Positions 16,419-25,495 of a stretch of DNA of 61,680 nucleotides are shown one piece after another; positions within the stretch are counted from its first letter, which is position 1, and the number at the start of each line of letters is the position of its first letter. This stretch comes from an uncultured Burkholderiales bacterium (GTDB lineage: Bacteria > Pseudomonadota > Gammaproteobacteria > Burkholderiales > Burkholderiaceae_C). The stretch lies in the NCBI GenBank assembly GCA_903886485.1, contig CAISMH010000007.1, forward strand, positions 1-61,680, read 5' to 3'. The position numbers were made by a program, and so were the translations under genes. The notes beneath the pieces are model-generated. The model was not told the DNA's origin. It did no database searches and saw only the letters and a list, made by a program, of their open reading frames with translations.

Positions 16419-18326
16419 TTAGCTTTTGAGGGCAATGTCAGAAGCAATCTTTTCACAGAAGGCTTCGAGGGACATCACGCCGAGGTCTTGATTGCCTCGG
16501 GCACGCACTGCGACGGCGCCAGCTTCCTTTTCTTTGTCGCCTACGACCAAGATGTAGGGAAGCTTTTGCATTGAATGCTCGCGTATTTTATACGTGATTT
16601 TCTCATTGCGGAGGTCTAAATCGACCCTAAGCCCTTGATTTCGCAGCGTTTTCGCAACTTCTTGGGCATATTCGGTCTGTGAATCGGTGATATTGAGCAC
16701 TGAAACCTGAATTGGCGCTAACCAAGTGGGCAAGGCGCCAGCGTGTTGTTCGATCAAAATTCCGATGAAACGCTCGAGACTGCCCACGATGGCGCGGTGC
16801 AACATAATGGGACGATGGCGCGAGCCATCTTCACCCACAAACTCTGCGTCCAAGCGCTCAGGCAAGTTGGGATCAACCTGAATCGTGCCGCATTGCCACT
16901 CACGACCAATCGCATCTTTCAGGGTGTATTCGATTTTCGGACCATAAAACGCCCCCTCACCCGGCAAGTATGAAAACTCGCAACCGGAAGCCAGTAAACC
17001 ATCAGCCAGCGCATTTTCGGCACGGTCCCAGCTTTCTTCGGTGCCAATGCGTTTTTCAGGACGGGTCGAGAGTTTGTAGATGATGTCGGTGAAGCCAAAG
17101 TCTCTGTAGACCTTTTGTAGCAAGGTGGTGAAAGCGACCACCTCGGCTTGAATTTGATCTTCGGTACAAAAAATATGACCGTCGTCTTGGGTGAACGCGC
17201 GCACACGCATGATGCCGTGCAAACCACCTGAAGGCTCATTGCGGTGACATTGCCCAAACTCACCGAAACGCAGCGGCAAGTCGCGGTAACTCTTAATGCC
17301 CTGCTTGAAAATGATGATGTGCCCGGGACAGTTCATCGGCTTCAAGGCGTAGTCGCGCTTTTCCGATTCCGTGACAAACATGTTGTCGCGGTATTTGTCC
17401 CAATGTCCTGTTTTTTCCCACAAGCTTTGGTCCAGGATTTGAGGACCTTTGACTTCGAGGTAACCGTTATCACGGTAAACGCGGCGCATGTATTGCTCCA
17501 CCTCTTGCCAAACAGTCCAACCCTTGGGGTGCCAAAACACCGTACCGGGAGAATGCTCGTCGATGTGGAACAAATCCAACTCACGCCCCAACTTGCGGTG
17601 GTCGCGTTTCTCAGCTTCTTCTAAGCGGATGAGGTATTGCTGCAAATCATCTTTGCTGGCCCAAGCTGTGCCGTAAATGCGTTGCAGCATTTCATTTTTA
17701 TGGTCACCGCGCCAGTAGGCGCCGGCTACTTTCATCAGCTTGAAATGTTTGAGCTTACCGGTGCTGGGCACGTGCGGACCACGGCACAAGTCTTCGAAAT
17801 TACCTTCACGATACAGGCTCACGTCTTCATTGCTAGGAATGCTCGCAATGATTTCTGCTTTGTAGTGCTCGCCCAGACTCTTGAAATACGCGACGGCCTC
17901 GTCGCGAGGCAACACACGGCGCACCACGGGCTCGTCTTTGTTGGCCAACTCAGTCATACGCTTTTCAATAGCTACCAAATCTTCAGGCGTGAAACTGCGT
18001 GTGAAGGAGAAGTCATAAAAGAAGCCGTTGTCAATGACGGGGCCAATGGTCACTTGCGCTTGTGGAAACAGTTCTTTCACGGCATAAGCCAACAAATGCG
18101 CGGTGGAATGACGGATCACCTCCAAGCCCTCGGCATCCTTGGCTGTGATGATGGCCAAGTTTGCATGGCTGCTCATGGTGTGGCTGGTGTCCACCACCTT
18201 GCCATCGACCTTGCCGGCCAAAGCGGCCTTGGCCAAGCCTGCGCCAATTGACGCAGCCACTTCGGCCACAGTCACAGGGCCTGTAAATTCACGTTGCGAG
18301 CCGTCGGGAAGAGTAATCTGAACCAT
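16419..18326 (-). CDS. thrS: Threonine-tRNA ligase
   Basis: ThrS charges tRNA-Thr. The 635-residue protein has the TGS domain (about 1-62, [11 protein letters not shown]), the second-additional editing domain with [10 protein letters not shown] (about 75-81 onward), the class II core with motif 2 [22 protein letters not shown] region, zinc ligands in MNCPGH, and a C-terminal anticodon-binding domain. The ATG at 18326 starts the standard N-terminus, but no ribosome binding site is seen; instead a terminator hairpin lies directly upstream. Confidence 0.97.
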   Translation of the reverse strand: MVQITLPDGSQREFTGPVTVAEVAASIGAGLAKAALAGKVDGKVVDTSHTMSSHANLAIITAKDAEGLEVIRHSTAHLLAYAVKELFPQAQVTIGPVIDNGFFYDFSFTRSFTPEDLVAIEKRMTELANKDEPVVRRVLPRDEAVAYFKSLGEHYKAEIIASIPSNEDVSLYREGNFEDLCRGPHVPSTGKLKHFKLMKVAGAYWRGDHKNEMLQRIYGTAWASKDDLQQYLIRLEEAEKRDHRKLGRELDLFHIDEHSPGTVFWHPKGWTVWQEVEQYMRRVYRDNGYLEVKGPQILDQSLWEKTGHWDKYRDNMFVTESEKRDYALKPMNCPGHIIIFKQGIKSYRDLPLRFGEFGQCHRNEPSGGLHGIMRVRAFTQDDGHIFCTEDQIQAEVVAFTTLLQKVYRDFGFTDIIYKLSTRPEKRIGTEESWDRAENALADGLLASGCEFSYLPGEGAFYGPKIEYTLKDAIGREWQCGTIQVDPNLPERLDAEFVGEDGSRHRPIMLHRAIVGSLERFIGILIEQHAGALPTWLAPIQVSVLNITDSQTEYAQEVAKTLRNQGLRVDLDLRNEKITYKIREHSMQKLPYILVVGDKEKEAGAVAVRARGNQDLGVMSLEAFCEKIASDIALKS

Positions 18327-18335
18327 TTTTTTTCA

Positions 18336-18364
18336 ATAAAAAAAGCGCGGCAAAGGCCGCGCTT
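18336..18364 (-). terminator. Terminator hairpin abutting the thrS start (aceA terminator or thrS attenuator)
   Basis: On the minus strand AAGCGCGGC pairs with GCCGCGCTT around a 4-nt loop, followed by a run of seven T. The stem ends about 17 nt before the thrS ATG. It can terminate transcripts from aceA, which stops 64 bp earlier, and any transcript entering thrS from that side must pass it. That makes attenuation of thrS possible. Confidence 0.75.
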
Positions 18365-18427
18365 GGAATGAGTGCCTAAACGCTAGGTCGGATTTTACGC
18401 CGCCTAGCATCAAGCGCCCCTCATCGA

Positions 18428-19759
18428 TCAATGAAACTGTTCCTCTTCCGTAGAACCTGTGAGGGCTTTCACGGAGGAAGTGCCGCCTTGGATCACGGTG
18501 GTCACGTCGTCGAAGTAGCCTGCGCCCACTTCTTGTTGGTGTGATACGAAGGTGTAACCCTTGTCGCGAGCGGCGAACTCAGGCTCTTGCACCATGTTGA
18601 CGTAGTGCTTCATACCTTCGCCGTTGGCGTATGCATTGGCGAACTGGAAAGTGTTGTACCAGTTGATATGAATGCCAGCCAATGTGATGAACTGGTACTT
18701 GTAGCCCAATGCGGACAAGTCTTCTTGGAACGATGCGATTTGGCTGTCGTTGAGGTTTTTCTTCCAGTTGAAAGAAGGCGAGCAGTTGTAAGACAACAGC
18801 TTACCTGGGCACGCGGCATGCACGGCTTGGGCAAATTCGCGCGCAAAGCCGATGTCTGGCACGCCGGTTTCGCACCACACCAAGTCAGCATAGGGCGCGT
18901 AGGCCACGCCGCGGCTGATGGCTTGCTCCAAACCATTTTTGACGCGGTAAAAACCCTCTTGTGTGCGCTCGCCTGTCAAGAAAGGTTTGTCATTCGCATC
19001 GTGATCAGACGTGATCAAGTTAGCGGCTTCGGCATCGGTACGGGCCAACACAATGGTGGATGTACCCATGACGTCAGCCGCAAAGCGTGCAGAGATCAAT
19101 TTTTCGCAAGCTTCTTGGGTGGGCACCAACACTTTTCCGCCCATGTGGCCGCATTTCTTCACAGCCGCCAATTGGTCTTCGAAGTGAACACCCGCAGCGC
19201 CCGCCGAGATCATGTTCTTCATCAATTCGAAAGCATTCAACACGCCACCGAAACCAGCTTCTGCATCGGCCACGATGGGCAAGAAGTAGTCGATGAACTC
19301 TTTGTCACCTGGATTAACGCCACGGCCCCACTGAATTTCATCAGCACGCTTGAAGGTGTTGTTGATGCGACGCACCATGGTAGGCACTGAGTCATACGCG
19401 TAGAGCGATTGGTCTGGATACATGGTCTCCGAAGTATTGCCGTCCGCAGCGACTTGCCAGCCAGACAAATACACCGCCTCCAAACCCGCTTTGGCTTGTT
19501 GCATGGCTTGACCTGCAGAGATCGCGCCGAATGCATTCACGTAGCCCTTCTTGGCACCGCCATTGACTTTTTCCCAGAGCTTTTCTGCACCGCGCTTGGC
19601 GAGTGTGTGCTCGATGGGCATGCTGCCGCGCAGACGCACCACATCAGCAGCGGAGTAGCCACGCTTGACGCCCTTCCAGCGTGGGTTGGTTGCCCAGTCT
19701 TTTTCGAGGGCAGCAATTTGTTGTTCGCGGCTGAGTTGTTCGTTCAGTGATTGGGGCAT
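18428..19759 (-). CDS. aceA: Isocitrate lyase
   Basis: AceA splits isocitrate into glyoxylate and succinate, the first step of the glyoxylate shunt for growth on acetate or fatty acids. The 443-residue protein has the active-site motif KKCGHMGGK and the metal-binding segments around FEDQ and EAGFGG. Length matches the short bacterial form. It is transcribed alone, ends at the hairpin before thrS, and has a well-formed promoter overlapped by a palindrome. It would serve acetyl-CoA released from the polyester made by phaCAB. Confidence 0.97.
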   Translation of the reverse strand: MPQSLNEQLSREQQIAALEKDWATNPRWKGVKRGYSAADVVRLRGSMPIEHTLAKRGAEKLWEKVNGGAKKGYVNAFGAISAGQAMQQAKAGLEAVYLSGWQVAADGNTSETMYPDQSLYAYDSVPTMVRRINNTFKRADEIQWGRGVNPGDKEFIDYFLPIVADAEAGFGGVLNAFELMKNMISAGAAGVHFEDQLAAVKKCGHMGGKVLVPTQEACEKLISARFAADVMGTSTIVLARTDAEAANLITSDHDANDKPFLTGERTQEGFYRVKNGLEQAISRGVAYAPYADLVWCETGVPDIGFAREFAQAVHAACPGKLLSYNCSPSFNWKKNLNDSQIASFQEDLSALGYKYQFITLAGIHINWYNTFQFANAYANGEGMKHYVNMVQEPEFAARDKGYTFVSHQQEVGAGYFDDVTTVIQGGTSSVKALTGSTEEEQFH

Positions 19760-19797
19760 GGTTCACTCCTAGAAGTTAAGTGGTTGACGATGGATCA

Positions 19798-19825
19798 ACT
19801 ATAGGTCTTCTACAAGAGTTGACAA
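19798..19825 (-). promoter_or_regulatory. Sigma-70-type promoter of aceA
   Basis: On the minus strand TTGTCA (19820-19825) and TATAGT (19798-19803) are separated by 16 bp, a good match to the sigma-70 consensus. They lie about 39 bp upstream of the aceA ATG. A 12-bp palindrome occupies the spacer, so a protein bound there would block RNA polymerase. Confidence 0.65.
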
Positions 19826-19847
19826 CCATCTTATGTCTTATATAAGA
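19806..19847. promoter_or_regulatory. Paired 12-bp palindromes at the aceA promoter (candidate operators)
   Basis: TCTTCTACAAGA (19806-19817) and TCTTATATAAGA (19836-19847) share the pattern TCTTnTAnAAGA. Their centres are 30 bp apart, about three helical turns, so both present the same DNA face. One lies between the -35 and -10 boxes, the other upstream of the -35. This is the layout of a repressor binding cooperatively as two dimers. The regulator is not encoded nearby. Confidence 0.6.
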
Positions 19848-20185
19848 ATTTATTTTTTCCAAATGAAAACAACAACTTGAAAAACATTTTTCGAATGGTG
19901 ATATCCGCTTTCTCATATCAAGAAAAAATATTGCGGTGCAGCACGATCAAATATCACAATATAAAAACCACTTTCGCAAACATAAGCACGCACTGTCCTC
20001 GTAACAAGTTGTGCAGATGCGCATCCACACAAATTCCCCCTAACCACATTCGCAAAAAACAACATCCTCCAATGAAAAAAGTCGTTTTTAGCTTGGAAAG
20101 ACGTGCGTTCTCAATTAGCATCCGCATTGCTTCAGAGCGATATCTCTGAGGCTTGATAACAAACACTTCTAGAAGGAAATCAACC
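19848..20185. other. AT-rich gene-free region between aceA and the SWIB protein gene
   Basis: About 340 bp without a credible gene. It is much more AT-rich than its surroundings. A palindromic element with arms TCAGAG (20132-20137) and CTCTGA (20144-20149) lies about 37 bp upstream of the SWIB gene start and may belong to its promoter. AGAAGGAAA before 20186 is the ribosome binding site of that gene. Nothing else was recognised. Confidence 0.5.
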
Positions 20186-20626
20186 ATGGCAACTGCAAAA
20201 AAAGCTCCGGCTAAAAAAGTAACGGCAAAGAAAGCTGCTCCCGCTAAGAAAGTAGCCGCTAAAAAAGCTGCTCCTGCTAAAAAGGTCGCAGCAAAGAAAG
20301 CTGCTCCAGCTAAAAAAGTTGCGGCGAAGAAAGCACCCGCCAAAAAAGTAGCCGCTAAAAAGGCACCCGCTAAAAAGCGCACGCCCAATGCAGCGTTCAT
20401 GAAGCCCCTCACACCAAGCGCCGCTTTGGCCGCCGTGATCGGCAATACACCCGTGCCACGCACCGAAGTCGTCAGCAAGATGTGGACTTACATCAAAAAG
20501 CATGGCCTGCAAGACAGCGTGAACAAGCGCAACATCAATGCCGACGACAAGCTCAAAGCTGTGTTCGGCAAAGCTCAAGTCACCATGTTTGAGTTGGCTG
20601 GCTTGATCGGCAAACACTTGAAGTAA
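20186..20626 (+). CDS. SWIB/MDM2-domain protein with a histone-H1-like N-terminal tail
   Basis: The 146-residue protein has two parts. Residues 1 to about 64 are a Lys/Ala/Pro-rich tail built from repeats of the type AAKKAAPAKKV, like histone H1 and bacterial AlgP or chlamydial Hc proteins, and should bind DNA without sequence preference. Residues about 68-146 are a SWIB domain (LTPSAALAAVIG, MWTYIKKHGLQD, NINADDKLKAVFG, FELAGLIGKHLK), known from eukaryotic SWI/SNF chromatin remodelling complexes and chlamydial proteins. It is probably a nucleoid-associated protein. The ATG at 20186 has a good ribosome binding site and a terminator follows the gene. Confidence 0.9.
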   Translation: MATAKKAPAKKVTAKKAAPAKKVAAKKAAPAKKVAAKKAAPAKKVAAKKAPAKKVAAKKAPAKKRTPNAAFMKPLTPSAALAAVIGNTPVPRTEVVSKMWTYIKKHGLQDSVNKRNINADDKLKAVFGKAQVTMFELAGLIGKHLK

Positions 20627-20646
20627 TTCAGTATTTGCTGAAACAA

Positions 20647-20672
20647 AAAAGGGACCTCACGGTCCCTTTTTT
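20647..20672 (+). terminator. Terminator between the SWIB gene and the convergent MFS gene
   Basis: GGGACC (20651-20656) and GGTCCC (20661-20666) form the core stem, flanked by A-runs and T-runs that extend it, with a 4-nt loop. It works in both directions and can end the SWIB gene and the MFS gene. A nearly identical hairpin is found at 44170-44198. Confidence 0.85.
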
Positions 20673-20688
20673 ATTGCGCATCCAAAAC

Positions 20689-21897
20689 TCAAGCGTGCAC
20701 CGTCCTTCGGCCCACACCCAAAGCCACCACCACACTCAACAGCAGCACGCAAGCCGCGCCCAATAAGGTCGCGCCATACCAACCATGGTCCATGAACACA
20801 CCAAAGATCAGCGGTGAAATGGCAAAGCCCGTGTCCAAGCCCGAATACACCATGCCATACACACGGCCAGTCGCGCCTTTGGGTGTGGCCTTCTTGATCA
20901 TCATGTCGCGTGAAGGCCCGCCTACGCCAACCGCCAAACCTGTGGCCGCCAAAATAGCCATGGTCAGTTCTGCACCAAACAATCCACTGCCACACAGGGC
21001 CATGAACAAAGCGCCAACAGCCATGCAACTGGCAACAACTTTGTCACTGTGACGAGGCCAACGCGCAGCCACAAAGCCTCCGACAAACATGCCTGCAGCA
21101 GCACACAACATATAGGCAGTCAGCGTGATCGTTGCTGCTTCAAATGTGACATGGTGCATCGCTTGGAGGATAGACACAGCAAAACTCTGGACCACCGCCA
21201 AGGTCATGGTCGAGAGCAAGAAAAAGCTAAAGCACCACCACACCACAGGGATCTTCAAAAAAGCCAAGCTGCCACCACTGCTTGCCACTTGCTTGTGACT
21301 CACGACATCCGCCTGCAACAAATCGCGCTGCCAAACTAACAACACAAAAATAGCGACAAAAAGCGAAGCGGCTCCCATGTAGGCCACTCGCCAATCAAAT
21401 GCGGCGCTCAACCCCACCATGAACACTGGCGCCAATGCCCAACCCAGATTACCCGTCAGACCGTGAGCGCTAAAGGCATAGCCCAATCGAGGTGCGGATA
21501 CTTTTTGATTGAGGATGGTGAAGTCGACGGGGTGAAATGAGCAATTGCCAAAGCCTAGCAAGGCCGCCCCGAGCATCAGTCCGCTGTAACTATGGGCCAC
21601 AGAAACCACCATGCAGCCCGCAGCCAACAGAAACACAGCACCAAACAACACCGGTCTAGCCCCAAAGCGATCCACCACAAAACCCGCCGAAGCCTGTCCG
21701 ACGCCCGAAACCACAAAGAACACGGTCATTAAAAAACCGAGCTCGGAATAGCTCAAACCAAAAGTGCTCATGAACACGGGGAACATGAGTGGCAGCAAGA
21801 GGTGCGAAAAGTGCGAACTGGCGTGTGCAATACCGACCAGGCCAATGACAGCTGCGTCATCGCGCCAAGGATTGGAAACAGGGGTGAGTGTGGTCAT
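20689..21897 (-). CDS. Major facilitator superfamily transporter
   Basis: The 402-residue protein has about 12 hydrophobic segments and the MFS loop motif DRFGARPVLFG after the second one (about residue 76). The substrate is not evident. The ATG at 21897 is the only plausible start besides a TTG at 21912. Remarkably, it comes directly after the T-run of the clpB terminator, leaving no room for a ribosome binding site. Convergent with the SWIB gene. Confidence 0.85.
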   Translation of the reverse strand: MTTLTPVSNPWRDDAAVIGLVGIAHASSHFSHLLLPLMFPVFMSTFGLSYSELGFLMTVFFVVSGVGQASAGFVVDRFGARPVLFGAVFLLAAGCMVVSVAHSYSGLMLGAALLGFGNCSFHPVDFTILNQKVSAPRLGYAFSAHGLTGNLGWALAPVFMVGLSAAFDWRVAYMGAASLFVAIFVLLVWQRDLLQADVVSHKQVASSGGSLAFLKIPVVWWCFSFFLLSTMTLAVVQSFAVSILQAMHHVTFEAATITLTAYMLCAAAGMFVGGFVAARWPRHSDKVVASCMAVGALFMALCGSGLFGAELTMAILAATGLAVGVGGPSRDMMIKKATPKGATGRVYGMVYSGLDTGFAISPLIFGVFMDHGWYGATLLGAACVLLLSVVVALGVGRRTVHA

Positions 21898-21900
21898 AAA

Positions 21901-21947
21901 AAAGCGCAGCAAAGAAGAATGGACGTCATCCTAACTGCTGCGCTTTT
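21901..21947 (-). terminator. Terminator downstream of clpB
   Basis: On the minus strand AAAGCGCAGC and GCTGCGCTTT (arms at 21937-21946 and 21901-21910) form a 10-bp stem with a 26-nt loop, followed by T residues that run straight into the ATG of the MFS gene at 21897. The clpB stop lies 44 bp upstream. Confidence 0.7.
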
Positions 21948-21990
21948 GAAATGCCGTCGGGTCAGCGACAAGACCCCTCGCCTGTGAAAG

Positions 21991-24594
21991 TTAAGTCTCG
22001 ACTTTGGTGAAGCCAAACTCGCCAGGGGCACGCACAGGATCCACACTGACCGCAATCGTGTCTTTGGGCAAAAACTTGCCTTCCAACAACAACTTAGACA
22101 AGGGATTTTCAATGCGCTGCTGAATGGCTCGCTTCAAAGGCCGCGCACCAAACACAGGGTCAAAACCCACTTTGGCCAACTCTGCCAAAGCAGCGGGCGA
22201 TACCTCCAGCGTTAAGTCCATCTTGGTCAAACGAGCGCCCAAAATCTTGAGTTGAATCCCCGCGATGCTTGCGATGTGCTGGGCATCCAAGGCATGGAAC
22301 ACCACCGTTTCGTCAATGCGGTTCAAAAACTCGGGGCGGAAATGAGATTTCAACTCATCCCACACCGCGTCTTTGATGTCTTGCGCGTCTTGGCCGACCA
22401 TGCTTTGGATGATGGGCGAGCCAATGTTGGACGTCATCACGATCACTGTATTTTTAAAATCTACGGTACGGCCTTGGCCATCGGTCAAACGACCGTCATC
22501 CAGCACTTGCAGCAAGATGTTGAACACATCGGGATGCGCCTTCTCCACCTCGTCCAAGAGCAACACGCTGTAGGGGTTGCGACGAACGGCCTCGGTCAAA
22601 TACCCCCCCTCGTCATAGCCTACATAGCCCGGAGGGGCACCCACCAAACGACTGACCGAATGCTTCTCCATGAACTCGCTCATGTCGATGCGAATCATGT
22701 GGTCTTCGCTGTCAAACAAGAAGCCCGCCAGTGCCTTGCACAGCTCTGTCTTGCCCACGCCCGTAGGGCCGAGAAACAAGAACGAGCCGGTAGGACGATT
22801 GGGGTCACCCAAGCCGGCCCGTGAGCGGCGAATGGCATTGGCCACCGCAGTGATCGCCTCTTCTTGGCCCACCACGCGGTCGTGTAGCTTGTCTTCCATT
22901 TGCAAAAGTTTGTCGCGCTCGCCTTGCATCAACTTGGACACAGGAATGCCTGTGGCACGTGCCACGACTTCGGCAATTTCTTCAGCCCCGACTTGGGTGC
23001 GCAGCAAGCGGTTACCCCCTGCCGCATTGGCCTTGCCACTCTCGCGCGCATTCGCCTCTTTCATGCGCTTTTCTAACTCGGGCAATTTGCCGTATTGCAA
23101 CTCGGCCACTTTGTTGAAATCGCCCTTGCGGGTGAGTTCTTCAATTTGATGGCGCAAGCGGTCAATCTCTTCTTTGAGTTGCGCGCCGCCGTGGGCCGAC
23201 GACTTCTCGGACTTCCAAATTTCATCGAGATCGGCGTACTCTTTGCCGATTTTTTCAATCTCTTCTTCCAACAACTCCATGCGCTTTTGCGAGGCTTCGT
23301 CTTTTTCTTTGCGCACGGCTTCACGCTCAATTTTGAGCTGAATCAAGCGACGGTCCAGCTTGTCCATCACCTCGGGTTTGGAGTCAATTTCAATTTTGAT
23401 TTTGGCCGCTGCCTCGTCGATCAAATCAATCGCTTTGTCAGGCAAGAAGCGGTCCGTGATGTAGCGGTGTGACAGCTCTGCCGCCGCGACAATGGCTGGG
23501 TCGGTGATTTCCACGCCATGGTGCACTTCGTACTTCTCTTGCAAGCCACGCAAAATGGCAATCGTGGCCTCCACCGAAGGTTCGCCCACCATGATTTTTT
23601 GAAAACGACGCTCTAAGGCGGCATCCTTTTCGATGTACTTACGGTATTCGTCCAAGGTGGTGGCACCCACGCAATGCAACTCGCCACGCGCCAAGGCGGG
23701 CTTGAGCATATTGCCCGCATCCATCGCGCCCTCGGCTTTACCCGCGCCCACCATGGTGTGCAACTCGTCGATGAACACAATGGTTTGACCTTCGTCTTGT
23801 GCCAACTCTTTGAGCACGCTTTTCAAGCGCTCTTCAAACTCACCACGGTATTTCGCACCGGCTAGCAAAGAAGCCATGTCGAGTGACAACACGCGTTTGC
23901 CTTTGAGTGAATCAGGCACCTCCCCTGCCACGATGCGTTGCGCCAACCCCTCGACGATGGCGGTCTTGCCCACACCGGGCTCGCCAATGAGGACAGGGTT
24001 GTTTTTGCTGCGGCGTTGCAGCACTTGAATGGCCCGACGAATTTCATCGTCACGCCCAATCACCGGATCGAGCTTGCCTTGACGCGCACGTTCAGTCAGG
24101 TCCAGACAATATTTTTTGAGAGACTCGCGTTGTCCTTCGCTGTCAGCGTTGTCCACTTTTTGCCCCCCTCGCACCGCGGTCACCGCGGCTTCCAAGGACT
24201 TGCGACTCAAGCCGTTTTGCGTGGCGAGCTTGCCCCAGTTGCCCTTGTTATCGCACATCGCGAGCAAAAACAATTCACTGGCCACAAACTGATCGCCACG
24301 TTTGATGGCTTCTTTTTCCGCGGCTTGAATCAGAGAAACGGTGTCACGCCCGACTTGCACTTGTTCTTGGCCTTCGACCTTGGGCAAACGGTTCATCACC
24401 TCTTCGGCGGACGACAACAAGCCCGACACATTGGCGCCTGCGCGCTGCAACAGCGACTTCGGGCCATCGTCTTGGCGCAACATGGCCACCAACACATGGG
24501 ACGGTTCGATGTAGGCATGGTCGCCCCCGAGCGCGAGCGACTGTGCGTCGCCCAAGGCCTCTTGGAACTTGGTGGTGAGTTTGTCAATCCGCAT
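21991..24594 (-). CDS. clpB: ATP-dependent disaggregase ClpB
   Basis: ClpB is the Hsp100 unfoldase that, with DnaK, resolves protein aggregates. The 867-residue protein has the N-domain ([14 protein letters not shown] onward), AAA-1 with Walker A GEPGVGKT near 207, the coiled-coil middle domain (about 410-530, long charged helices, which distinguishes ClpB from ClpA), and AAA-2 with [14 protein letters not shown] near 608. The ATG at 24594 begins the conserved N-terminus. A heat-shock-type promoter candidate lies upstream at 24628-24655. Confidence 0.97.
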   Translation of the reverse strand: MRIDKLTTKFQEALGDAQSLALGGDHAYIEPSHVLVAMLRQDDGPKSLLQRAGANVSGLLSSAEEVMNRLPKVEGQEQVQVGRDTVSLIQAAEKEAIKRGDQFVASELFLLAMCDNKGNWGKLATQNGLSRKSLEAAVTAVRGGQKVDNADSEGQRESLKKYCLDLTERARQGKLDPVIGRDDEIRRAIQVLQRRSKNNPVLIGEPGVGKTAIVEGLAQRIVAGEVPDSLKGKRVLSLDMASLLAGAKYRGEFEERLKSVLKELAQDEGQTIVFIDELHTMVGAGKAEGAMDAGNMLKPALARGELHCVGATTLDEYRKYIEKDAALERRFQKIMVGEPSVEATIAILRGLQEKYEVHHGVEITDPAIVAAAELSHRYITDRFLPDKAIDLIDEAAAKIKIEIDSKPEVMDKLDRRLIQLKIEREAVRKEKDEASQKRMELLEEEIEKIGKEYADLDEIWKSEKSSAHGGAQLKEEIDRLRHQIEELTRKGDFNKVAELQYGKLPELEKRMKEANARESGKANAAGGNRLLRTQVGAEEIAEVVARATGIPVSKLMQGERDKLLQMEDKLHDRVVGQEEAITAVANAIRRSRAGLGDPNRPTGSFLFLGPTGVGKTELCKALAGFLFDSEDHMIRIDMSEFMEKHSVSRLVGAPPGYVGYDEGGYLTEAVRRNPYSVLLLDEVEKAHPDVFNILLQVLDDGRLTDGQGRTVDFKNTVIVMTSNIGSPIIQSMVGQDAQDIKDAVWDELKSHFRPEFLNRIDETVVFHALDAQHIASIAGIQLKILGARLTKMDLTLEVSPAALAELAKVGFDPVFGARPLKRAIQQRIENPLSKLLLEGKFLPKDTIAVSVDPVRAPGEFGFTKVET

Positions 24595-24627
24595 GGAAAC
24601 TCCGAGCAAATGGTTGAATTAGGTACT

Positions 24628-24655
24628 ACTTGAGGTTGTTGTCTGCGATTTCAAG
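24628..24655 (-). promoter_or_regulatory. Candidate heat-shock (sigma-32) promoter of clpB
   Basis: On the minus strand CTTGAAA (24649-24655) is followed after 13 bp by CCTCAAGT (24628-24635). The first box matches the sigma-32 -35 consensus well; the second matches the CCCCATnT box only partly. Distance to the clpB ATG (about 34 bp) and the gene's known heat induction support the call. Confidence 0.4.
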
Positions 24656-24745
24656 TCGCAGCGAGACTGGCCCGTTTGACATGGGTCAAGACTTCATAGA
24701 TTCGAACACGTACGCACCTTCAGGTCGGTGCGCTGGCGCACGCCC

Positions 24746-25228
24746 TTATTGCGGCGTGGTATTGGTCGCCTCAATGCCCCAGCGGGCCAAGGCTTGGTCG
24801 TCACTCACACGGGCGTCCACCCAACGTGCGCCTTCGGGCGTGACTTCTTTTTTCCAAAACGGCGCTTGGGTTTTGAGATAGTCCATCAAAAACTCGCAGG
24901 CCTTAAAACTCTCACCACGGTGCGGCGACGTGACCGCGACAAACACAATTTGGTCTTCGGGGTGAAGCAAGCCGACGCGATGAATCACGCGGGCGGCAAA
25001 GATGTCAAAACGCTGCTTGGCCTCGTTCATCATGGCGCTGATAGATTTCTCAGTCATGCCCGAGTAATGCTCGAGTTCCATGCTGGCCACAGAATTACCG
25101 TCGTTGCGCTCACGCACCGTGCCGACAAACGAACAGACCGCACCCACACGCGCATCACCCGCACGCAAGGCCGCAAGCTCTTGACTCACATCAAAGTCTT
25201 GGGTTTGTATGCTGACGGTGAAAGACAT
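24746..25228 (-). CDS. moaE: Molybdopterin synthase catalytic subunit
   Basis: MoaE inserts sulfur from thiocarboxylated MoaD into cyclic pyranopterin monophosphate. The 160-residue protein has CSFVGTVRERN, MELEHYSGM, HRVGLL and SPHRGESFKAC, and the active-site lysine segment APFWKKE. It follows moaD by 15 bp and ends the seven-gene run that starts with alaA. Confidence 0.96.
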   Translation of the reverse strand: MSFTVSIQTQDFDVSQELAALRAGDARVGAVCSFVGTVRERNDGNSVASMELEHYSGMTEKSISAMMNEAKQRFDIFAARVIHRVGLLHPEDQIVFVAVTSPHRGESFKACEFLMDYLKTQAPFWKKEVTPEGARWVDARVSDDQALARWGIEATNTTPQ

Positions 25229-25243
25229 GTCTTGCCTCTTGGT

Positions 25244-25495
25244 TTAACCGCCCGTGACCGGCGGGAAGAAGGCCACTTCGCAGCCTTCGCTCAACGTGGC
25301 AGATGCATCACACAGGTCTTGGTTCAAAGCCATGCGTACCGCACGACCGTGGGCCAGTGCTTGGGCATACGCTCCACCGCGTGCGATCAACTCATCACGC
25401 AATGCTTGAAGCGTGGCCGCTTGCGTCGTCACGCTTTCGCCGCCCTGCCCGATGGTTTCACGAATAGACGCAAAGTATTTGAGGTTGACCTTCAT
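25244..25495 (-). CDS. moaD: Molybdopterin synthase sulfur-carrier subunit
   Basis: MoaD is a ubiquitin-like protein whose C-terminal Gly-Gly is activated by MoeB and carries sulfur. The 83-residue sequence begins MKVNLKYFASIRE and ends in PPVTGG, with the diglycine exactly at the C-terminus. The ATG at 25495 overlaps the moeA stop (ATGA), which is better than the GTG at 25504. Confidence 0.95.
   Translation of the reverse strand: MKVNLKYFASIRETIGQGGESVTTQAATLQALRDELIARGGAYAQALAHGRAVRMALNQDLCDASATLSEGCEVAFFPPVTGG

Noticed and set aside
20204..20380. Short regular repeats that could be mistaken for a CRISPR array
   Set aside because: They are in frame, code Lys/Ala/Pro units of the histone-like tail and have no unique spacers of constant length; no cas gene is present.
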